From: Thereva unica
Lineage: Eukaryota > Arthropoda > Insecta > Diptera > Therevidae
Direction: 5' to 3'
NCBI GenBank assembly: GCA_949987705.1
Contig: OX465285.1
Coordinates: 91,645,975-91,709,974, forward strand
DNA: 64,000 bases
Positions 1-12,329 of this stretch are shown here, in pieces. The position numbers were made by a program, and so were the translations under genes. Below the pieces are notes generated by a model, which did not search any database, had not been told where the DNA came from, and was given only the letters and a program-made list of their open reading frames with translations. The stretch's first letter is position 1; every line of letters begins with the position of its first letter.

Positions 1-1010
1 TTCTTTTAGCACTCTCCAATCCAGGGGCGCACAGAGCTTTCTGGGGGCCTGAGGCAAAATATTATTGGAGGCCTCTCCTCCCCAACCACAATTTTGTTAC
101 GAAAAATATGTAATCAAAATGTATTGTTCACTTTACAGTAGGATTTGCACTGTTTGTAGTAATATGCATGCAGTAAAAGTAGTACAGGTAAATTAAGCCG
201 AAAAAATCATTTCCGTTAGTTTTACTTTTTTACTTGTACTGTGGAGTCGCGATTCATGTGTCCGACATTTTTATCGCACAAAAGGCAGTATCTATTGGCA
301 CAGAACACCGTTTCTGTCCGACGGGTATGTATAAATTTTTCCCCTTCATGAAAAAGACGACTTCTCCTCGGATGGCGCAATCGGCAAGCAAATTTCGTCG
401 GACACATATACCATGTAATTCCACATATTTTGGTTAAGCGATCCTAAAAAATCAGCTGGTTATAACTAAATTTTTGGAAGCCCATATTTAGCAAGTTTTG
501 GAGTGATAGACATGGTTAACGGGCCAACATTTTTGTCGGACTAGTTTTGTTTCTTAAGACACCACAGGGTCAACTGATTAGGTATATGGCAGACTTTCGT
601 GTCTGAAGTGAAAGCCCAATGAAGAACCCTGTGACTACTCTCTTTTAAGCAGAGGCACTCGACATACTGGAAAGAGTTTTAGTTGGCCCGTTTAGTAATG
701 CGGCCACAGATCTGTTAGGATGCAGTAAAAGGGATGTTGGACAATGGTTGGCTATTGATTAGCGGACATTACACCCTATATTGGAGGACGGACCACCCAG
801 TGGAAGCTTGAAAGGACGGAACACCCAAACTATGTAGACTATCTTCAGAAGAACCTGCCCGTCATATTCGCTGATACTGGTTCGGTTTAACGACGAGCAG
901 AGTGCTGTTTTTTGGCACGATCTTCATCGAACAGACAAATGTAATCCATCAATCTTTAGGAAGACTTTCGAGTTTCTGAAAACAGATTCAAAGCCAAAAA
1001 CTTATAACCC
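1..1010. other. Non-coding stretch, no gene recognised
   Basis: I find no convincing coding sequence here. Two ORFs of 61 and 67 codons overlap on opposite strands near 222-437 and resemble nothing I know. The block is probably transposon-derived, because it abuts LINE ORF1 remains at 1011, but no terminus or motif proves it. A short inverted pair around ATGTGTCCGAC (255-265) and GTCGGACACAT (398-408) is too short to call an element. Confidence 0.4.
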
Positions 1011-2640
1011 CTATATCCTTGCTTTCTGAAAGTCCAGCAGACAGTAACCTAAGATCTTAAACCCAAGTATGCAGCGTTCTAAAATAAAATGAAAGGGCAG
1101 AGATCTTAGCATAGAGTTTAAAAGGTACGGTCCCTTTTGGACAACGATGGTTACCTCCGCTTCTTCGTCGCTGGAATTGTCTTCATCGATATCCGAGCTA
1201 AAAAGTGGGTGCATGTTACTCATGGCTCTGCCCAACTCGGAGTCTGTCGATGCGCCCGCTTCGCTCCGAGCTTCGACTTCGGCATCGGGTGCCAAGTCTT
1301 GGGTCTCCTCGCCTGAGGCCTTGGTGTGGGACGCCCGATTTATTATGATCTCTGTGTCTGTTTTATAGACCTTCAGCTCCATCTTCTGGAAACCATAGTT
1401 CACGGAGTGTTTTTCCTTCGCTAGCTGCTCCAGGCACTCTTTATTTAGGAGCAGAATAATCTGCATTGTGGCCCTGTTAGTCTGCTCTGTTTTAGTAACC
1501 ATCCAGTTATCGGTTTTAACCTGGGGATTGAAGGTTTTAACATCACTAGGATTTCCTCTATCTCCGAAGAAGTCACTGGGACCCAGCTCTGGCCCTCGGA
1601 CGAAACAGAATGTCACATGCTTCTACTGCTTTGAGTAGGCCACCGGGGTAAGCCCCTTCGACTCTAGCTACAGCAGCCTTGTACAGCTCTGCGGATCTAG
1701 TGTCGTCGCAGGCTGTCAGCTTAATACTACCTTGATACTGTCCGACATCAAGTCATGAAGGGAAGATCCTGGGTTATCATTCAGGACCTCCAAGTTAACT
1801 TTAGCTAGGACGACTTGCACCCACCGCCATTGACACTTAGGGATCTTCCCGTTCTTATCGTTCTTGTCTAGGACACCGATTAACTTCGCAACTTCTGCGA
1901 AGGATATCGATCATGTGACTTTGACTTTTTGGAACTGAACTGTGGGTGCTTGTTTCCTCCACAGATCGCTGGTATTTAGAGGCTTGTTTACCCCTGGACA
2001 GCTCTAGGGTGAGGTTTGGAATGACCTGGGCCAGTTCACGTAATTCGACGTCGACTGAAAACGACACGAAGCGCGTTCAAAAATCTTATGGTTAACCATG
2101 GGAGTTTTTGAACGTTAAAAAGCTATGCTAGTGGTTATGTTGTAGTTAACCATGGAGTTTTTGAACGAAAAAAGTTTACCACAGTTAACCATAGTAAGGT
2201 TTTAGAAAGCGGTTCGTGTCGTTTTCAGTCGACGTCGAATTGCGCGAACTGGCGCCAGCTTAGCCTAAGCAATGTGATCCTGGATTTTGGTGAAATCCTC
2301 CTTCGACATTTGGTTCTCCCCGATCGCGTTGGTAGCCAAACGGCGAAGGATTCGGCTAGCCAGGCGGCGTTCTTGGGGACCTGCCTTTGCCAGGTCTGGT
2401 CTTGTTAGGATTTTGGCCCTTCTACAGACTATTTGATCTCCTGATCCCCGCAGAGGCCATGCGTGCAGGTGTTACGCTGGGCAGCGACATTGCCACGAGA
2501 GGTAGCAGGGTTACAAATGGTTACTTTAGAGCCTTTCTTCGAAGGGGGGAGTTTGTGGCTTCCTTGGTTTGGGTGACCCCGAGTACAGTAGCCTTTTTTT
2601 CAGCGGGATTTGTGGTCCCTTCCGGTTTTAGTTTAGGGGA
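1011..2640 (-). pseudogene. Decayed LINE ORF1 (DUF4780-like)
   Basis: Read on the minus strand, this matches the style of the ORF1 protein of insect non-LTR retrotransposons, often labelled DUF4780. The longest open piece (1011-1616, 201 codons) contains a region reading KECLEQLAKEKHSVNYGFQK, then an acidic Ser/Glu-rich tail with SSDIDEDNSSDEEAE. Upstream, in another frame, a piece near 1620-1740 includes SAELYKAAVARVEGAYPGG, typical of the start of that domain. Stops and frame changes separate the pieces, and an inverted duplication breaks the ORF at 2031-2252, so it is dead. The N-terminal limit near 2640 is approximate. Family assignment is from recalled sequence style only. Confidence 0.6.
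2031..2252. repeat. Inverted duplication with internal direct repeats
   Basis: A 40-nt arm at 2031-2070 (starts CCAGTTCACGTAATTCGACG) returns inverted at 2213-2252 (ends CGAATTGCGCGAACTGG) with few mismatches. The arm is itself LINE ORF1 coding sequence (minus-strand VDVELRELAQ), so a piece of the ORF is present twice in opposite directions. The spacer carries three related copies of GTTAACCATG followed by an AGTTTTTGAACG-like tail, near 2092, 2147 and 2184. Confidence 0.7.
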
Positions 2641-3233
2641 ACCGGACGCCTATTTTGTGTTTTGTTTTTGTTTACATTGTCAAAAAATAGGTATGATACG
2701 AATACACCCAAATGTCGGTCCGCCGCCCGTCCCGATATATCATTATTTTTAAGAGAAACAGAAAGAAATATTGGATCGTCATACTATTAATAGTTAGTCT
2801 AGCCACAACAACATGTTGTTGTTTGGTCTAACGACTCTTTCTACTTGGTTAAACTTGAATTTGCAACGAGTGAAATCAGAGCAATTTATAAATCTCATTT
2901 CTTTCATCACAGAGCTTTTCACTTAAAAACCTAAGCTTTTCTGCAAATATGCAAAAGCTTCTTTTTGCCAAAAAAGTGTTGCGTCAGTTTGTTATGAAAT
3001 GTTTTTTGGAGGTTGTCGTCGTCTATTTTGGCAGAATTAAGGCCTGTGTGCCATTATGAGACTCGGGAGTGTTCAGAGCGGCTCGTTGACTTTGTTGAGT
3101 GGTGCAAAAGTTCGAATTTGATTTGAAATTTTTTTTTGTTGTATGAAATCAACTGTTTTCGTGAAGTAAATAAATTAATGTGAATTTTAAGTAATTGTTT
3201 TGTGAAATTAACGAAAAGCCCCAAAAAACAAAA
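2641..3233 (+). promoter_or_regulatory. Upstream region and probable 5' leader of Ly6-1
   Basis: No coding sequence. This A/T-rich segment precedes the Ly6-1 start. It contains clustered AAGCTTTT-like motifs at about 2910-2965 and a GC-richer patch at 3040-3110. The 5' leader and transcription start cannot be fixed from sequence. The start codon sits in an A-rich context, ACAAAAATGG, shared with the two paralogues. No clear TATA box is seen at a convincing distance. Confidence 0.35.
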
Positions 3234-3291
3234 ATGGTTAAGTTTGGTGCAATTTTTGTTGTGCTGTGTTTAGTAGCTTCATTCTATGGAG
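3234..3291 (+). CDS. Ly6-1 exon 1 (signal peptide)
   Basis: Nineteen codons plus one base, ending GGAG before the donor GTGAGT at 3292. It encodes the hydrophobic signal peptide. This ATG was chosen because the same MVKF start, 58-nt length and phase recur at 14316 and 39046. Confidence 0.88.
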
Positions 3292-6200
3292 GTGAGTATT
3301 AGATACTAAGAGATCGAGTATTATTCGATTCTAATTAAGCTAATTTGTTGTCGCATTGTAAATGGGCGTTATTAATAGCTCTGGCATAGAAGCGCAATTT
3401 GAATGATTCGAGATATTAATTTCTTGTGATGGAGTTTTATTGAAATTTAGTAGCAGCCATCAGTTTCTGCTTCTGCGACGTCCGTGGCTTCGTTTTGCAT
3501 ATGCCGGTAATTTAATATATATCTATGTGTATTTTTTATCGTTCGTTCAAGGTCACTGCTCTAACTTAAATGAACAAACAAAAAACCGACCGAATGTTTT
3601 TCCTCTTTAATTCGTAAACACTATAAGCTATATGTATTTCCACAGTTCGGTGGTTGGAACAAGAAAACCGGTTGTCGAGGAAGCCATTTGGGGGAATAAT
3701 ATTAAAGCCCGGCTGAAATGTAACACAAACTCGCCATCGACGTCATCAACCCTGTTTTTGGCGATTTACTTTTTTAATGTCTCCACTTTATTGCCATTTT
3801 GTTAGCCGAAATGTAAGTTAGAGAAAAAGCTTATGGAGAAGGTGATAACTATCTAATTTGTTACCTTTGGCCCATGTTATTCATATATATTTACCTGCTC
3901 AGGCTCCATGTTTATTGGTAAAGATAATAAAAACCACTTTGTTTTTGTTATTCATGCTTGATTTGGTTTTAGCGATTTGTGCGTGTTGATTTACACACAA
4001 AAATTAGATATGTAAATTTTCGCAAGGTTATAGGCAATTTCCATAATAGTTTCAATAATTCAATCTTTCTCATTAGTTTTTGGCTTGTGAGGCTTGAGAA
4101 AATCAGTTCTGTTTAATATTAAATGAAAATTGGGGAAAATTAGATCATTTTATATTTTTAACCATATATGTATGTATGATGAAGGACATTCTGCTAAGGA
4201 TTAATATAGCAACTGCTGGAAAACTACTGCCATGATGATATCATCGACTTTGTGCGTCGGTTGTATATTGTGAAGTTTTTAGGTACTTAATTTCATTCTC
4301 TCATGTTTTATTCTGTCTAGGGCTTCAATAATATTTCTTAAGTTAATTAGGAAGAAGCTTTTAGTTTTAATTAGTGAAATATTTAAGAGAAATGTCCAAT
4401 GTACTCAGCAATTTTTTTTTAGTTTTGTAGACTTGATACTTATTTTTTTAAATTAAATTAATTCAAATACAATTTTAATTTAAATTAATTCAAATACAAT
4501 GGAGCGATTTTCAAATTAGATATACCGATTTTTTTTTAAACTCTATAATATCTAACATAGATATTACGATTAGCATGAAAATATTATTAAATTAGGGAAC
4601 TGAACTTTAAAATAAACTCAGTTCGCTACAATTTACCCATATTCAACTGAGTATAAAACAAACCAACTGCACTCGAACTGAAGTTGAACGTAAAAGATCG
4701 CTCAAAAGAGAGTAATCGAGTGGAATAGTGGAATGCCGTTCCAGGGGCTTTGCATTTCTGACTTTTGGCGAAAAAACAACAACAATTTCAAGCACATGGA
4801 CTGGGCTTTACCCGATGAAACTACTTATGAACTGAGGTCGGTGTTATTTTAAAAACACTACACTAAATTTACACGGAGCACAACTTGTGTTAGCTCTACC
4901 AACCCTTCACCTAGACTGGTGGATTTATAATTACATATGCAACAGTACAAAATTTTTATTTTAAAATTTTTAGCGCTATGTTATTTATTGGTAACTGAGA
5001 AATTTCCATAGAAAAGAGGTTCTCAGAAATTCATTCACAAATAGGAAAAATCTCCATTTATTGAGTGGATTTATAAATTTGCAACAGAGTGTAATTGAAC
5101 ATTTTTAAAATTTTTATCACATTCTTCTTTTTATTAGAACATCAATGTCCGATTACAGCGAGCACGAAATTTAATACCCGCTATTTTATTTTGACATTAA
5201 TTTGTTTTTGCTTGAATTTTCTCCCTGATAAAATCTTATAAAAATATTCTATCCATCTGGGACTACACTTCTATCTTAAAAACTATTGTAGCTATAAAGC
5301 CACATGCTTTATTTCAAATTGCAGAACAGAAGTCTCAATACAAATTGCGTAGGTACATGGATAAAACATGGGCTTTTGCGCACTGAGATTTTCCCTTCAA
5401 AATTAATTTCTTTATTTGCCCCAATAATAACACTGGTAAACAATGTTTTTGTCACACGAACTTTGTAATGATATTTGTTTGTTTTGGTGTACCGTCATTA
5501 AAAAAAATATTATTTTGTTACAGTCACATCCAGTTATTTCGTGACCCATTTAGTTGGGTTTTGTTTGAATAACTTTGGCTCCTGCGCTGAAAGTCGAGTC
5601 ATGTTTCGCAACAAGTCGTTTGAGTTGAAGAAAGTGACGTTTCAGTGGAATTACGACTTTCCGCACAGCGACCTAGAGTGGAAATGCTTAGTTGAGTTTA
5701 GACCCCCGTACTGAAAGTCGTGATTCGTCAGAAAAGTCATTTTTTTTCAGCACAAACGACTTGTCGTGTCGTGGGGGTCTCGCCAAATATCACGCAATTT
5801 TTGTTTCCTCAAGAAACAGTGTAAATTTGCTAGAAAACTGGGTTAAATTAAGTAAAACATTTTTTGCCACTAAAGGCCCCATTCACTTACTTAGCCGTGG
5901 CCTCTTGCGCCAGGTCGGCAGGTACGGCCCGATGAAGACCACTCAATACTCAAACTGATTGGGGGATGAGGACTTGAGGTATTATACATGATAGGCCATG
6001 CCATTCAGGCAAAGTCGTGACAGCTTAGCATAGCCGGCTGCTCAAACAGATTGGTGACTGGAAAAACGTCTAAAATAAACGGACCACCATATTTGCTAAC
6101 ACCAAGGATAGGCGGCGCGGAGAAATTAAATGTAGGGGAAATTCTCTCGCAGGTGGCCACCATCACCGCCTCCGTGTCAATCTGTTTGTGCCTTAAGGCG

Positions 6201-9200
6201 GTTTCAGACTCACGCCGTGAACACCCGCGAACGCGAATGTGTTTGGTTTTTGCGCCTAGTTCGCGCCTTGCTTTTATTTCCGAGTGGATTCGGCGTAAAT
6301 TCGTGCCGTCCGTAAATTCCCACACACATATATGTATGTATAAACTTGTGTAAGTTTTCTTAGACTGCAGGCCCCATCCAGTTGGCGGCCGGGAGGTGTG
6401 TGGTGATACTTGACTTCAAGGCGCGACTGACGAATTCTGTGGCGTACCCCGCGAAAAGGCCACAATAATATAGAACTACAGGAAGGGCCCTCGCCGAATT
6501 TTAGCATAATGAAATTCTTGTTGAGTATGAGTATTCTTGTTTTGGTAGTTGTGTGTCAAAAGGAAAAGTCGAGTGGAATAGAGGAGGGGAAAGTAGGAGT
6601 TCGAATTATCAGTTATGTATAATTAAATCTTGTGGTTAGGCCCGTAAATACATATTTTTAGTGTAAAAGCTGGAGATTACCTAAAATTTGAAAAATCTCA
6701 CGTGAGATTAGTAGGGGGAGGGGGGGCAGAGGTCGAAAAATTGCCTCATGTTAACGGAGGAGTTAAAGAAGAAGTTTTCCATAAATTCATCATCATCAGG
6801 AGTTCCACAGCCTATTGTTAGCGTTGGCATCCTCCAGCGTTCGCTCCCTCGACGTCATCTATATATCTTTTTTTAGGCGGATCGGGTCTCCGTTTTCCTG
6901 ACGGTATCTTCTCCAGCACTATCTTTGTCGAGTTCCGCTCTGTACCTCGTTGGACATGACCAATCCATCGCAGTATTTTTTATTTTGAACACTAACAATG
7001 TTTGGAATCTTATTGACTTCATACAACTCTGTGTTCCATCTTCTCCTCCATATATCCCTTTGTAGATCAACCTATATTCCTTTGTAGATCGACCGAAGGA
7101 TTTTTCTTTCAAATCTCCCTACCAATGCATCGTCTGCGTTTTTCAATGTCCACACTTCCGAACCATATAGTAGGACAGGCCCAGGTTTGAGCCAACTTGT
7201 GTACTGAACTTCAATTTTGCCTCAGTTCCCAATACATTTTCACATAATGAGCTTAGCAAAATTCAAGCCTGAGTTCGCCCAACAGAACATGAAATTGAGA
7301 TTGAACGTAAAAGCTCACTGGCTGAACTATATTAAACTGTGGCCAGTGAAGACGGGGTATAGAAGTTTGTGTTAGAAAAAGTCTTTTCATAAAGACGATT
7401 CACGATGGAGACCTGTGGATATGGGAAATAAACTCCGCGGTACCGAAAAGCAATTACAATGAACGGATCAGAGCGGACCAGAATCAGATTGAACTGTCAA
7501 TGTGGATTTCCCCCCACATGTCCTCCATCTCAACGATGAACAGATACAAGGAGATCTGCGCGGGTTTAGAAATTGCCGGATTGAGCTGCCAAAAATTTTG
7601 TAAATATAACCTCGTTGAGGATTTTTGGTTAAAATTTGTTTCCAATTATTTGTGATGAGCAATATTAGAAGTTACTAAGTATGAATTGTTATATAATAAA
7701 TCGTAAAGCGGATAAAAAATACTTTGATTTTTTAGTCCGAATACATTTCAATCCGCGTAAATACGTTCATCGTAATTGGGCCTTTAATTTTGTTCATCCA
7801 ATTGCCTTTTCTTTATTTCAGACCCCAGTGTGGTTTTACTAGTGCGGTCCCCCAACTAAGTACTAATCATACATCCAATGCTGCTTGACCTCCGTATCAA
7901 ACGAGAACCTGTCTATTGATTATGTTAATGGCACCCTTATGGTCACCAAGAATTACCTATTTTTTTCGTCCTATAAAAGTTATGAAAACTCCCTATAGCA
8001 GCAAGTAAAGTTAATATATAGAGCAAGAACCTGCGAACGCTAGACCTACTTCATAGTATAAAGTCTGTAAATTTTTCTGCATAAACTACACCACAGTAGA
8101 TAACAACTTTTGGTAACTAAGAACCTTGAACTGCAAGTGTTTTGACAGGTTGCAAATGTGCCAAAAACTGCTGCCCAAAAAAGTCGCAATAAAAGTGCGA
8201 TTTTTTGATATTTTCTACGGAATACAATTGCAAATCACGTCCTTCTTTGCCAGACACTTTGTATGATGTATTTTTCGACAAGAAAAGATTCAGAATGTTA
8301 AAATGAATGATATGTAGAACTAATGAAAATTACAGATAAAATATGATTTATTATTGTCATGAAAATCAATTGAAATTGATGATTTACATATGAAAGCTTT
8401 CATGTATATTTTCAAGATGATAATAATTCTTTTTCCTTTCACTTTTTATATTTATTTTTACTTTCCACCAAGTGAAAGAAAACATTCTGCGAAAATTTTT
8501 TTTCCATCATCATCAAATTATTGCGCAAGAAACTTCAAATCTAAAAATATCAAATTTTATGTGTGTTTTCCCGTTCTGAAAATTATTTTCTCTCAATATT
8601 ATTCGTGAAATAAAAGACGGGGAAAATAAACGAAATTTAAAAACAAAAATATTAAAATAAGAAGCAAAAAATTTGTTGTGGGTTTTGTTTCAATAACAAC
8701 AAAAAATAAATGAATGTAACAATGTTGGATTAAACAAAACCATTTCTTTTATGATTTACAGCTGATGCGCTTAAGTGCTGGGCTTGTGGATCAACAAAGC
8801 ATCCATGGTGCTCCAATCCAGAATCGTTCAACGAGACAATGAAGACAAGCAGGGCATTCATTGCTGAATGTCAAGATGATCAAGATGAAAACACTGTTGT
8901 GGCATGTCGCGTTTCTGAGGTTACAGGTTAGTTTGTTTTATTCAATTTTAGTAAATAAGAAATTAAGAAGAAATTCATAATTGATAAGGAAATAAGTATG
9001 AGCGTACTTTCTTATTAGGTTCTACCATCGAGATCCGGTGTTTCCCTTTTGTATCTACTCCTTCGACTGGTCTTGACTTCGAGCTGATGTCGACCAGTTT
9101 GGCGCCCCGAGTCGTTCTGATATACAGCATTCTTCCAGCGAGGGTTCGGTAAAGTTCGTTTTATTGTAGTATGCTTTGAATCCTACGACTAAAAACCTTC

Positions 9201-11103
9201 TGCGGTTGTCCAAGTTTACTATACCGTGATCTGCCGTTTTGAGATATTTCACAGCATATATTTCGTACATTAGAGAGGGTAGCATGGCTAAGAATTCGAG
9301 CGCTTCTCAGGTGCTCTTATCCGTTTAAGGAAGATGAGGCATTTTTTACATAGGTGGGGGGCAACCCATACGGTAGGCAATTCGGTCAATTGTGCACAAA
9401 CTCCACTAACGGGAAGATCGTAGACCCTCCAGACAAAGACTTGAGTTTAGTTGAAGAAGATCGGTCCTGAGCGGGGCTCAAAAGCTCTCTGATAATCGAT
9501 CTTCTTCTAAGCCCGATCAGACAAGGATATATGTGGAAGTCTCGTCGCCTTCCATGCAGGAATCTCTTAAGACAATCCTAGGTTGTAAAGGTGGTACCGC
9601 AGCTCCATGTGGAGAACGTGTACAACCGAAAAAGCTACAACAAACAATTCGTAACGATCAGAACGATCAAATACCAACACTTTTTAGATCACATAATCAC
9701 GATCACTCTACCGGTATCTTGGTCTTGCACATTCCGATGTTGTTGGTAGATCAGATATTCCACCATAAATATACAATCAGCAGATCGTTCACCTAGTAAG
9801 ATCTGCCACCTTGATGAATACAGTCCTCTCTCTCACTGACTTGGAGGTGATCCATGAGATGCTACAGAAAAGTTTGAGGTCCTGACCTTTTCTCGGGAAA
9901 TTTCCTGCACCTTCACGGCCCATGATACGCCAGGACTCAGCAGAAACACACCCTACTTTTTCGGGCCAGGCTTTGAACAGATTGCTTTCCATTAAACTCA
10001 TGCTACTCTACTTTGTTGTTGTTGTAGTTATTAAAGCTTTACTAGCAATAGCTAGTGAACCCCACTCGGGGTTTCTTACTGGTCCAGCCTTAAGGCTATA
10101 TAGACCAAGATACATAGTTTAATATTCGATCGATGAAGAATAACTCTCTCTCTGTGTCGATTCAGTCCTGTACTACGTTACCAATGTAGGAGGGCTGTCG
10201 TCAAGTTACTTAGTCTAGTTGATACAAAATTAAAAGTACATAATATATAATCTCAAAATTTGGCAATTCATAGCTCCACGTCGGGACTTAAACAACAAAA
10301 AACTTGATGAGCACAAGAAATGATACTAGACTCTAGGAAACAAAAAGCTTGTCAAATAGAGATCTTTGCTTCAGATAGGAAGGTCGCAGGGATGGATATG
10401 TTAGCTAGATTAAACGGCGTAAGAACCGTTAAAAGACTGTCAGCTTGGATCAGAAGAGGATACTTTGATCTTATTTGTTGGTATTTCTTGCATTTTATGA
10501 TGATATGATCCGCATCACTGCTGATGTTGCACAAGTTGCAAACTGGATTGTCTATACATCTCCATGAGGCTAATCTCACTTCGTCATACGTGTGTCCCGA
10601 AAGGATTCTGTTGATCATACGAAAGGTTCTAGGCGGACTACTCTGCTACTCTACTTTGATTGTACGATCAATGTTAGATCATCTTGCACACTGGTCATAG
10701 CTGGCCAGAAAAGTGCTCTTCCTCTTTGATAGTAATCAAAAATTGCAAAAAATTAAACTCCCGAAACCAGTGCTAGTCTAATCAATACTTACTATATATT
10801 TCACTTCCAGAAAACGGCCGAACAACAGTCCGTCGAGACTGCTTCCAGCAAAGAACCGATGGTATACCGACAACTGAAGAATGTCTGCATGGTGTACGAG
10901 GACACGAAGATCCACGTCTGGCACCACAAGGTGCACGTAGCGCTGCATGCGCCCTATGTACCGGTAATGATTTTTGCAACGGAGGCGACAGTACTTACAC
11001 ACACAGTTATATTGTTGACGGTAGCGATGGCGCTGGCAGCATCCTTCCAAAAGCCGCTGTCTTAGTTACCTCAGCGATTTTGGCTAAAATTTTAGTTTTG
11101 TAA
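3234..11103 (+). CDS. Ly6-1: Ly6/three-finger GPI-anchored protein, 3 exons, 171 aa
   Basis: Coding exons are 3234-3291, 8762-8926 and 10811-11103, both introns in phase 1. The product starts MVKFGAIFVVLCLVAS, a signal peptide, followed by ADALKCWACGSTKHPWC, the usual opening of insect Ly6/uPAR domains. More cysteines follow in the pattern EC, AC, DC, EC, CALC, and the domain closes with DFCNGG, the conserved final Cys-Asn. The C-terminus (AAVLVTSAILAKILVL) is hydrophobic with no charged tail after it, as expected for GPI addition. FNET is a possible N-glycosylation site. Insect relatives act at the cell surface in septate junctions, channel modulation or neural excitability. Which role applies here cannot be told. 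It is the first of three tandem paralogues and has the longest third exon. Confidence 0.88.
5580..5771. repeat. Two palindromic MITE copies (CCTGCGCTGAAAGTCG family)
   Basis: The first copy (5580-5670) begins CCTGCGCTGAAAGTCGAGTC and ends with the near-complement ACGACTTTCCGCACAGCG. A second, truncated copy (5704-5771) begins CCCCGTACTGAAAGTCG. The spacer CCTAGAGTGGAAATGC between them also occurs inverted in the array at 53833-54270, so unit plus spacer was copied together. Confidence 0.75.
5772..6760. mobile_element. Damaged copy 1 of the 2.8-kb TIR element
   Basis: Blocks here run colinear with the element at 43554-46339. Shared segments include the CTCGCCAAATATCACGCAAT stretch, CGGCCCGATGAAGACC (5926), the CAGACTCACGCCGTGAAC segment (6207) and the right end with a G-rich run and GCCTCATGTTA (6745). 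The left terminus is missing and replaced by the MITE. This copy lacks both hairpin insertions found in the longer copy, so it serves as an empty-site reference. The minus-strand ORFs are short, and no transposase motif is recognised. Confidence 0.7.
6698..6735. other. Subterminal palindrome and G-run
   Basis: A perfect 16-bp palindrome AATCTCACGTGAGATT is followed by a run of G5, A and G7. The same arrangement lies next to both ends of the copy at 43554-46339, so it is part of the element's subterminal structure. Confidence 0.65.
6830..7200 (-). pseudogene. RTE-like LINE ORF2, C-terminal remnant
   Basis: On the minus strand, pieces read LLYGSEVWTLKNADDALVGR, then FERKILRSIYKGIYG and RWNTELYEVNKIPNI. 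These match the segment after the reverse transcriptase in RTE/BovB-type LINEs, where YGxETWTL and FERKILRxIYGP are typical. Frames change and the region is truncated, so it is inactive. The family call is from memory of the motif. Confidence 0.7.
8762..8926 (+). CDS. Ly6-1 exon 2
   Basis: 55 codons in phase 1 between TTTACAG and GTTAGT. It encodes the mature N-terminus with CWACG, the WC pair, EC and VVACR. The homologous exons of Ly6-2 and Ly6-3 are each 159 nt. Confidence 0.88.
8927..10810 (+). other. Ly6-1 intron 2 (1.9 kb)
   Basis: GTTAGT donor and ACTTCCAG acceptor. It contains one recognisable LINE scrap (10352-10618). A minus-strand segment at 9920-9990 shares a short stretch (ACACCCTA...GGCCAGGCT) with 32855-32895 inverted, probably from one repeat family. 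The rest has no recognised feature. Confidence 0.7.
10352..10618 (-). pseudogene. LINE ORF2 C-terminal (post-RNase H) fragment
   Basis: An 88-codon ORF has the Cys/His cluster VCNLCNISSDADHIIIKC and a preceding SGHTYDEVRL. This resembles the end of Jockey-type ORF2 proteins, where RIGHT..L is followed by CxxC...H....C. No flanking RT or RNase H sequence is joined to it. It is a 5'-truncated fragment inside Ly6-1 intron 2. Confidence 0.6.
10811..11103 (+). CDS. Ly6-1 exon 3
   Basis: Starts ENGRTTVRRDC after a phase-1 split codon and contains EECLHG, CALCTGNDFCN and the hydrophobic tail, ending TAA at 11101-11103. ENG or VNG at this position and the RDC motif recur in both paralogues, which fixes the acceptor. 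Confidence 0.88.
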
Positions 11104-11440
11104 TTTTATTTTTTCCATTTTTATTTTAACACTTTTTTTATATTTAATAAGTAATTGTCACAAGAATAGAAGTAAGTTTGTGTGTAGTTTAATATTGTCA
11201 CAATAAGCTTTGTTGTCTAAATTACTTGGTTTTAAGATTCAAATATTTAATATTAATTGTAAGTTACAAGTATTTTTCCACTAACTTCGAGGCTGTTAAG
11301 GTCTCTCAGATTTATTCTAATAGTTTTTAATTTAATTTTTATGACTTACTCATACTTATACACAAGAAAAAATATGTTATTATTGTTGAAAATTTCAAGA
11401 AAGAATAAACGATAAAAAAACTATGTATAAATTGGTTTTA
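11104..11440 (+). terminator. Ly6-1 3' UTR and poly(A) signal
   Basis: Very A/T-rich sequence follows the stop. The first canonical AATAAA is at 11404-11409, about 300 nt downstream. I infer cleavage shortly after it. Confidence 0.5.
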
Positions 11441-12329
11441 TTGTGAATTTTTTAAATCTTACAGATGTGGAAATGCTGAGTAAGTATGAGTATTTAGAAT
11501 GAAACAACGGATGCAATATGACATTTTGTAGATAATTAACGCGTTTGAGAAAAATTGCAATAAATATCCACTATTTCTTTTTTCTATTGTAACTGTTGTT
11601 AAAAACAAAAACGTCATGGTACCAGGGCGGGTTTTTTTAAATTAAATTAATAGTTTTGAAGACCAATTCGGTGTTTAGTCTTGTTTCAGTTAAATAGGTT
11701 TTTTAAGGATAGGTAAGAAGTGACGCTTATCAGTAGGTGGTAGTCCAAGGTCTCCCCACGCTACGACACCCCGATGAACAGCCCTTCTGGTGGTCCTCGG
11801 TACCACCTTGGATTTTCCCTTGTTTAAATTTCTATGGAGTATCTCCCAAAAAACCACAGAAAAGATTGATATTTTTAAGACGAAGGTTCCCCAGAGGATA
11901 TACGGCCAAATCATGGAAAATATGCTATAAATATGAATTAAACGACTTGAGTGTAAACTTTCAGCCCATGCCAAAGCCCTGTCTCTACTCTACTTTACTA
12001 CCTGATGGGAAAGACCAGTTGGTAAACCACGCCAAAGTGGGAAGACAATAGTAAGGCTGATTCAGCAGAATTCCTAAACATAAGAAACTGCTACCAAGCT
12101 ACGAAAAAGAGAGACGTCTGAAGGACGAAGCTGATGGAGGCCGTAAAAGAACAATCTGCCATCGTCTGTATTTTCGAACTAGCATAACACCTTATAGTGA
12201 TTTTTTCTAACCTAGCAGTTTGTTGCAAAGCTTTGGACTAAGATCCATCTTTTCAGGAAATCCAGCTTACTTAGAAAAAAATCTTCTTCTCATGGAACCA
12301 AAATAGGATCACCTGTTAAAAATTCGCGA
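11441..12329. other. Spacer between Ly6-1 and Ly6-2, no gene recognised
   Basis: The segment TGGTACCAGGGCGGGTTTTT near 11619 recurs inverted near 21440-21458 and looks like the end of a shared repeat. ORFs at 11690-12051 overlap on opposite strands and resemble nothing I know. Confidence 0.4.

Larger units (their letters stand above)
3292..8761 (+). other. Ly6-1 intron 1 (5.5 kb)
   Basis: GTGAGT donor and TTTACAG acceptor. It holds a 20-nt exact direct repeat TAAATTAATTCAAATACAAT at 4454-4473 and 4481-4500, palindromic MITE copies (5580-5771), a damaged TIR element (5772-6760) and an RTE-like LINE tail (6830-7200). I see no genes or recognisable elements in 3300-5500 or 7260-8760 beyond A/T-rich sequence. 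Confidence 0.8.

Noticed and set aside
234..437. Overlapping ORFs of 61 and 67 codons on both strands
   Set aside because: Mutual shadows without motifs, in sequence that looks transposon-derived.
2387..2752. 121-codon plus-strand ORF
   Set aside because: Opposite strand of the LINE ORF1 N-terminal region, with no domain or splice context.
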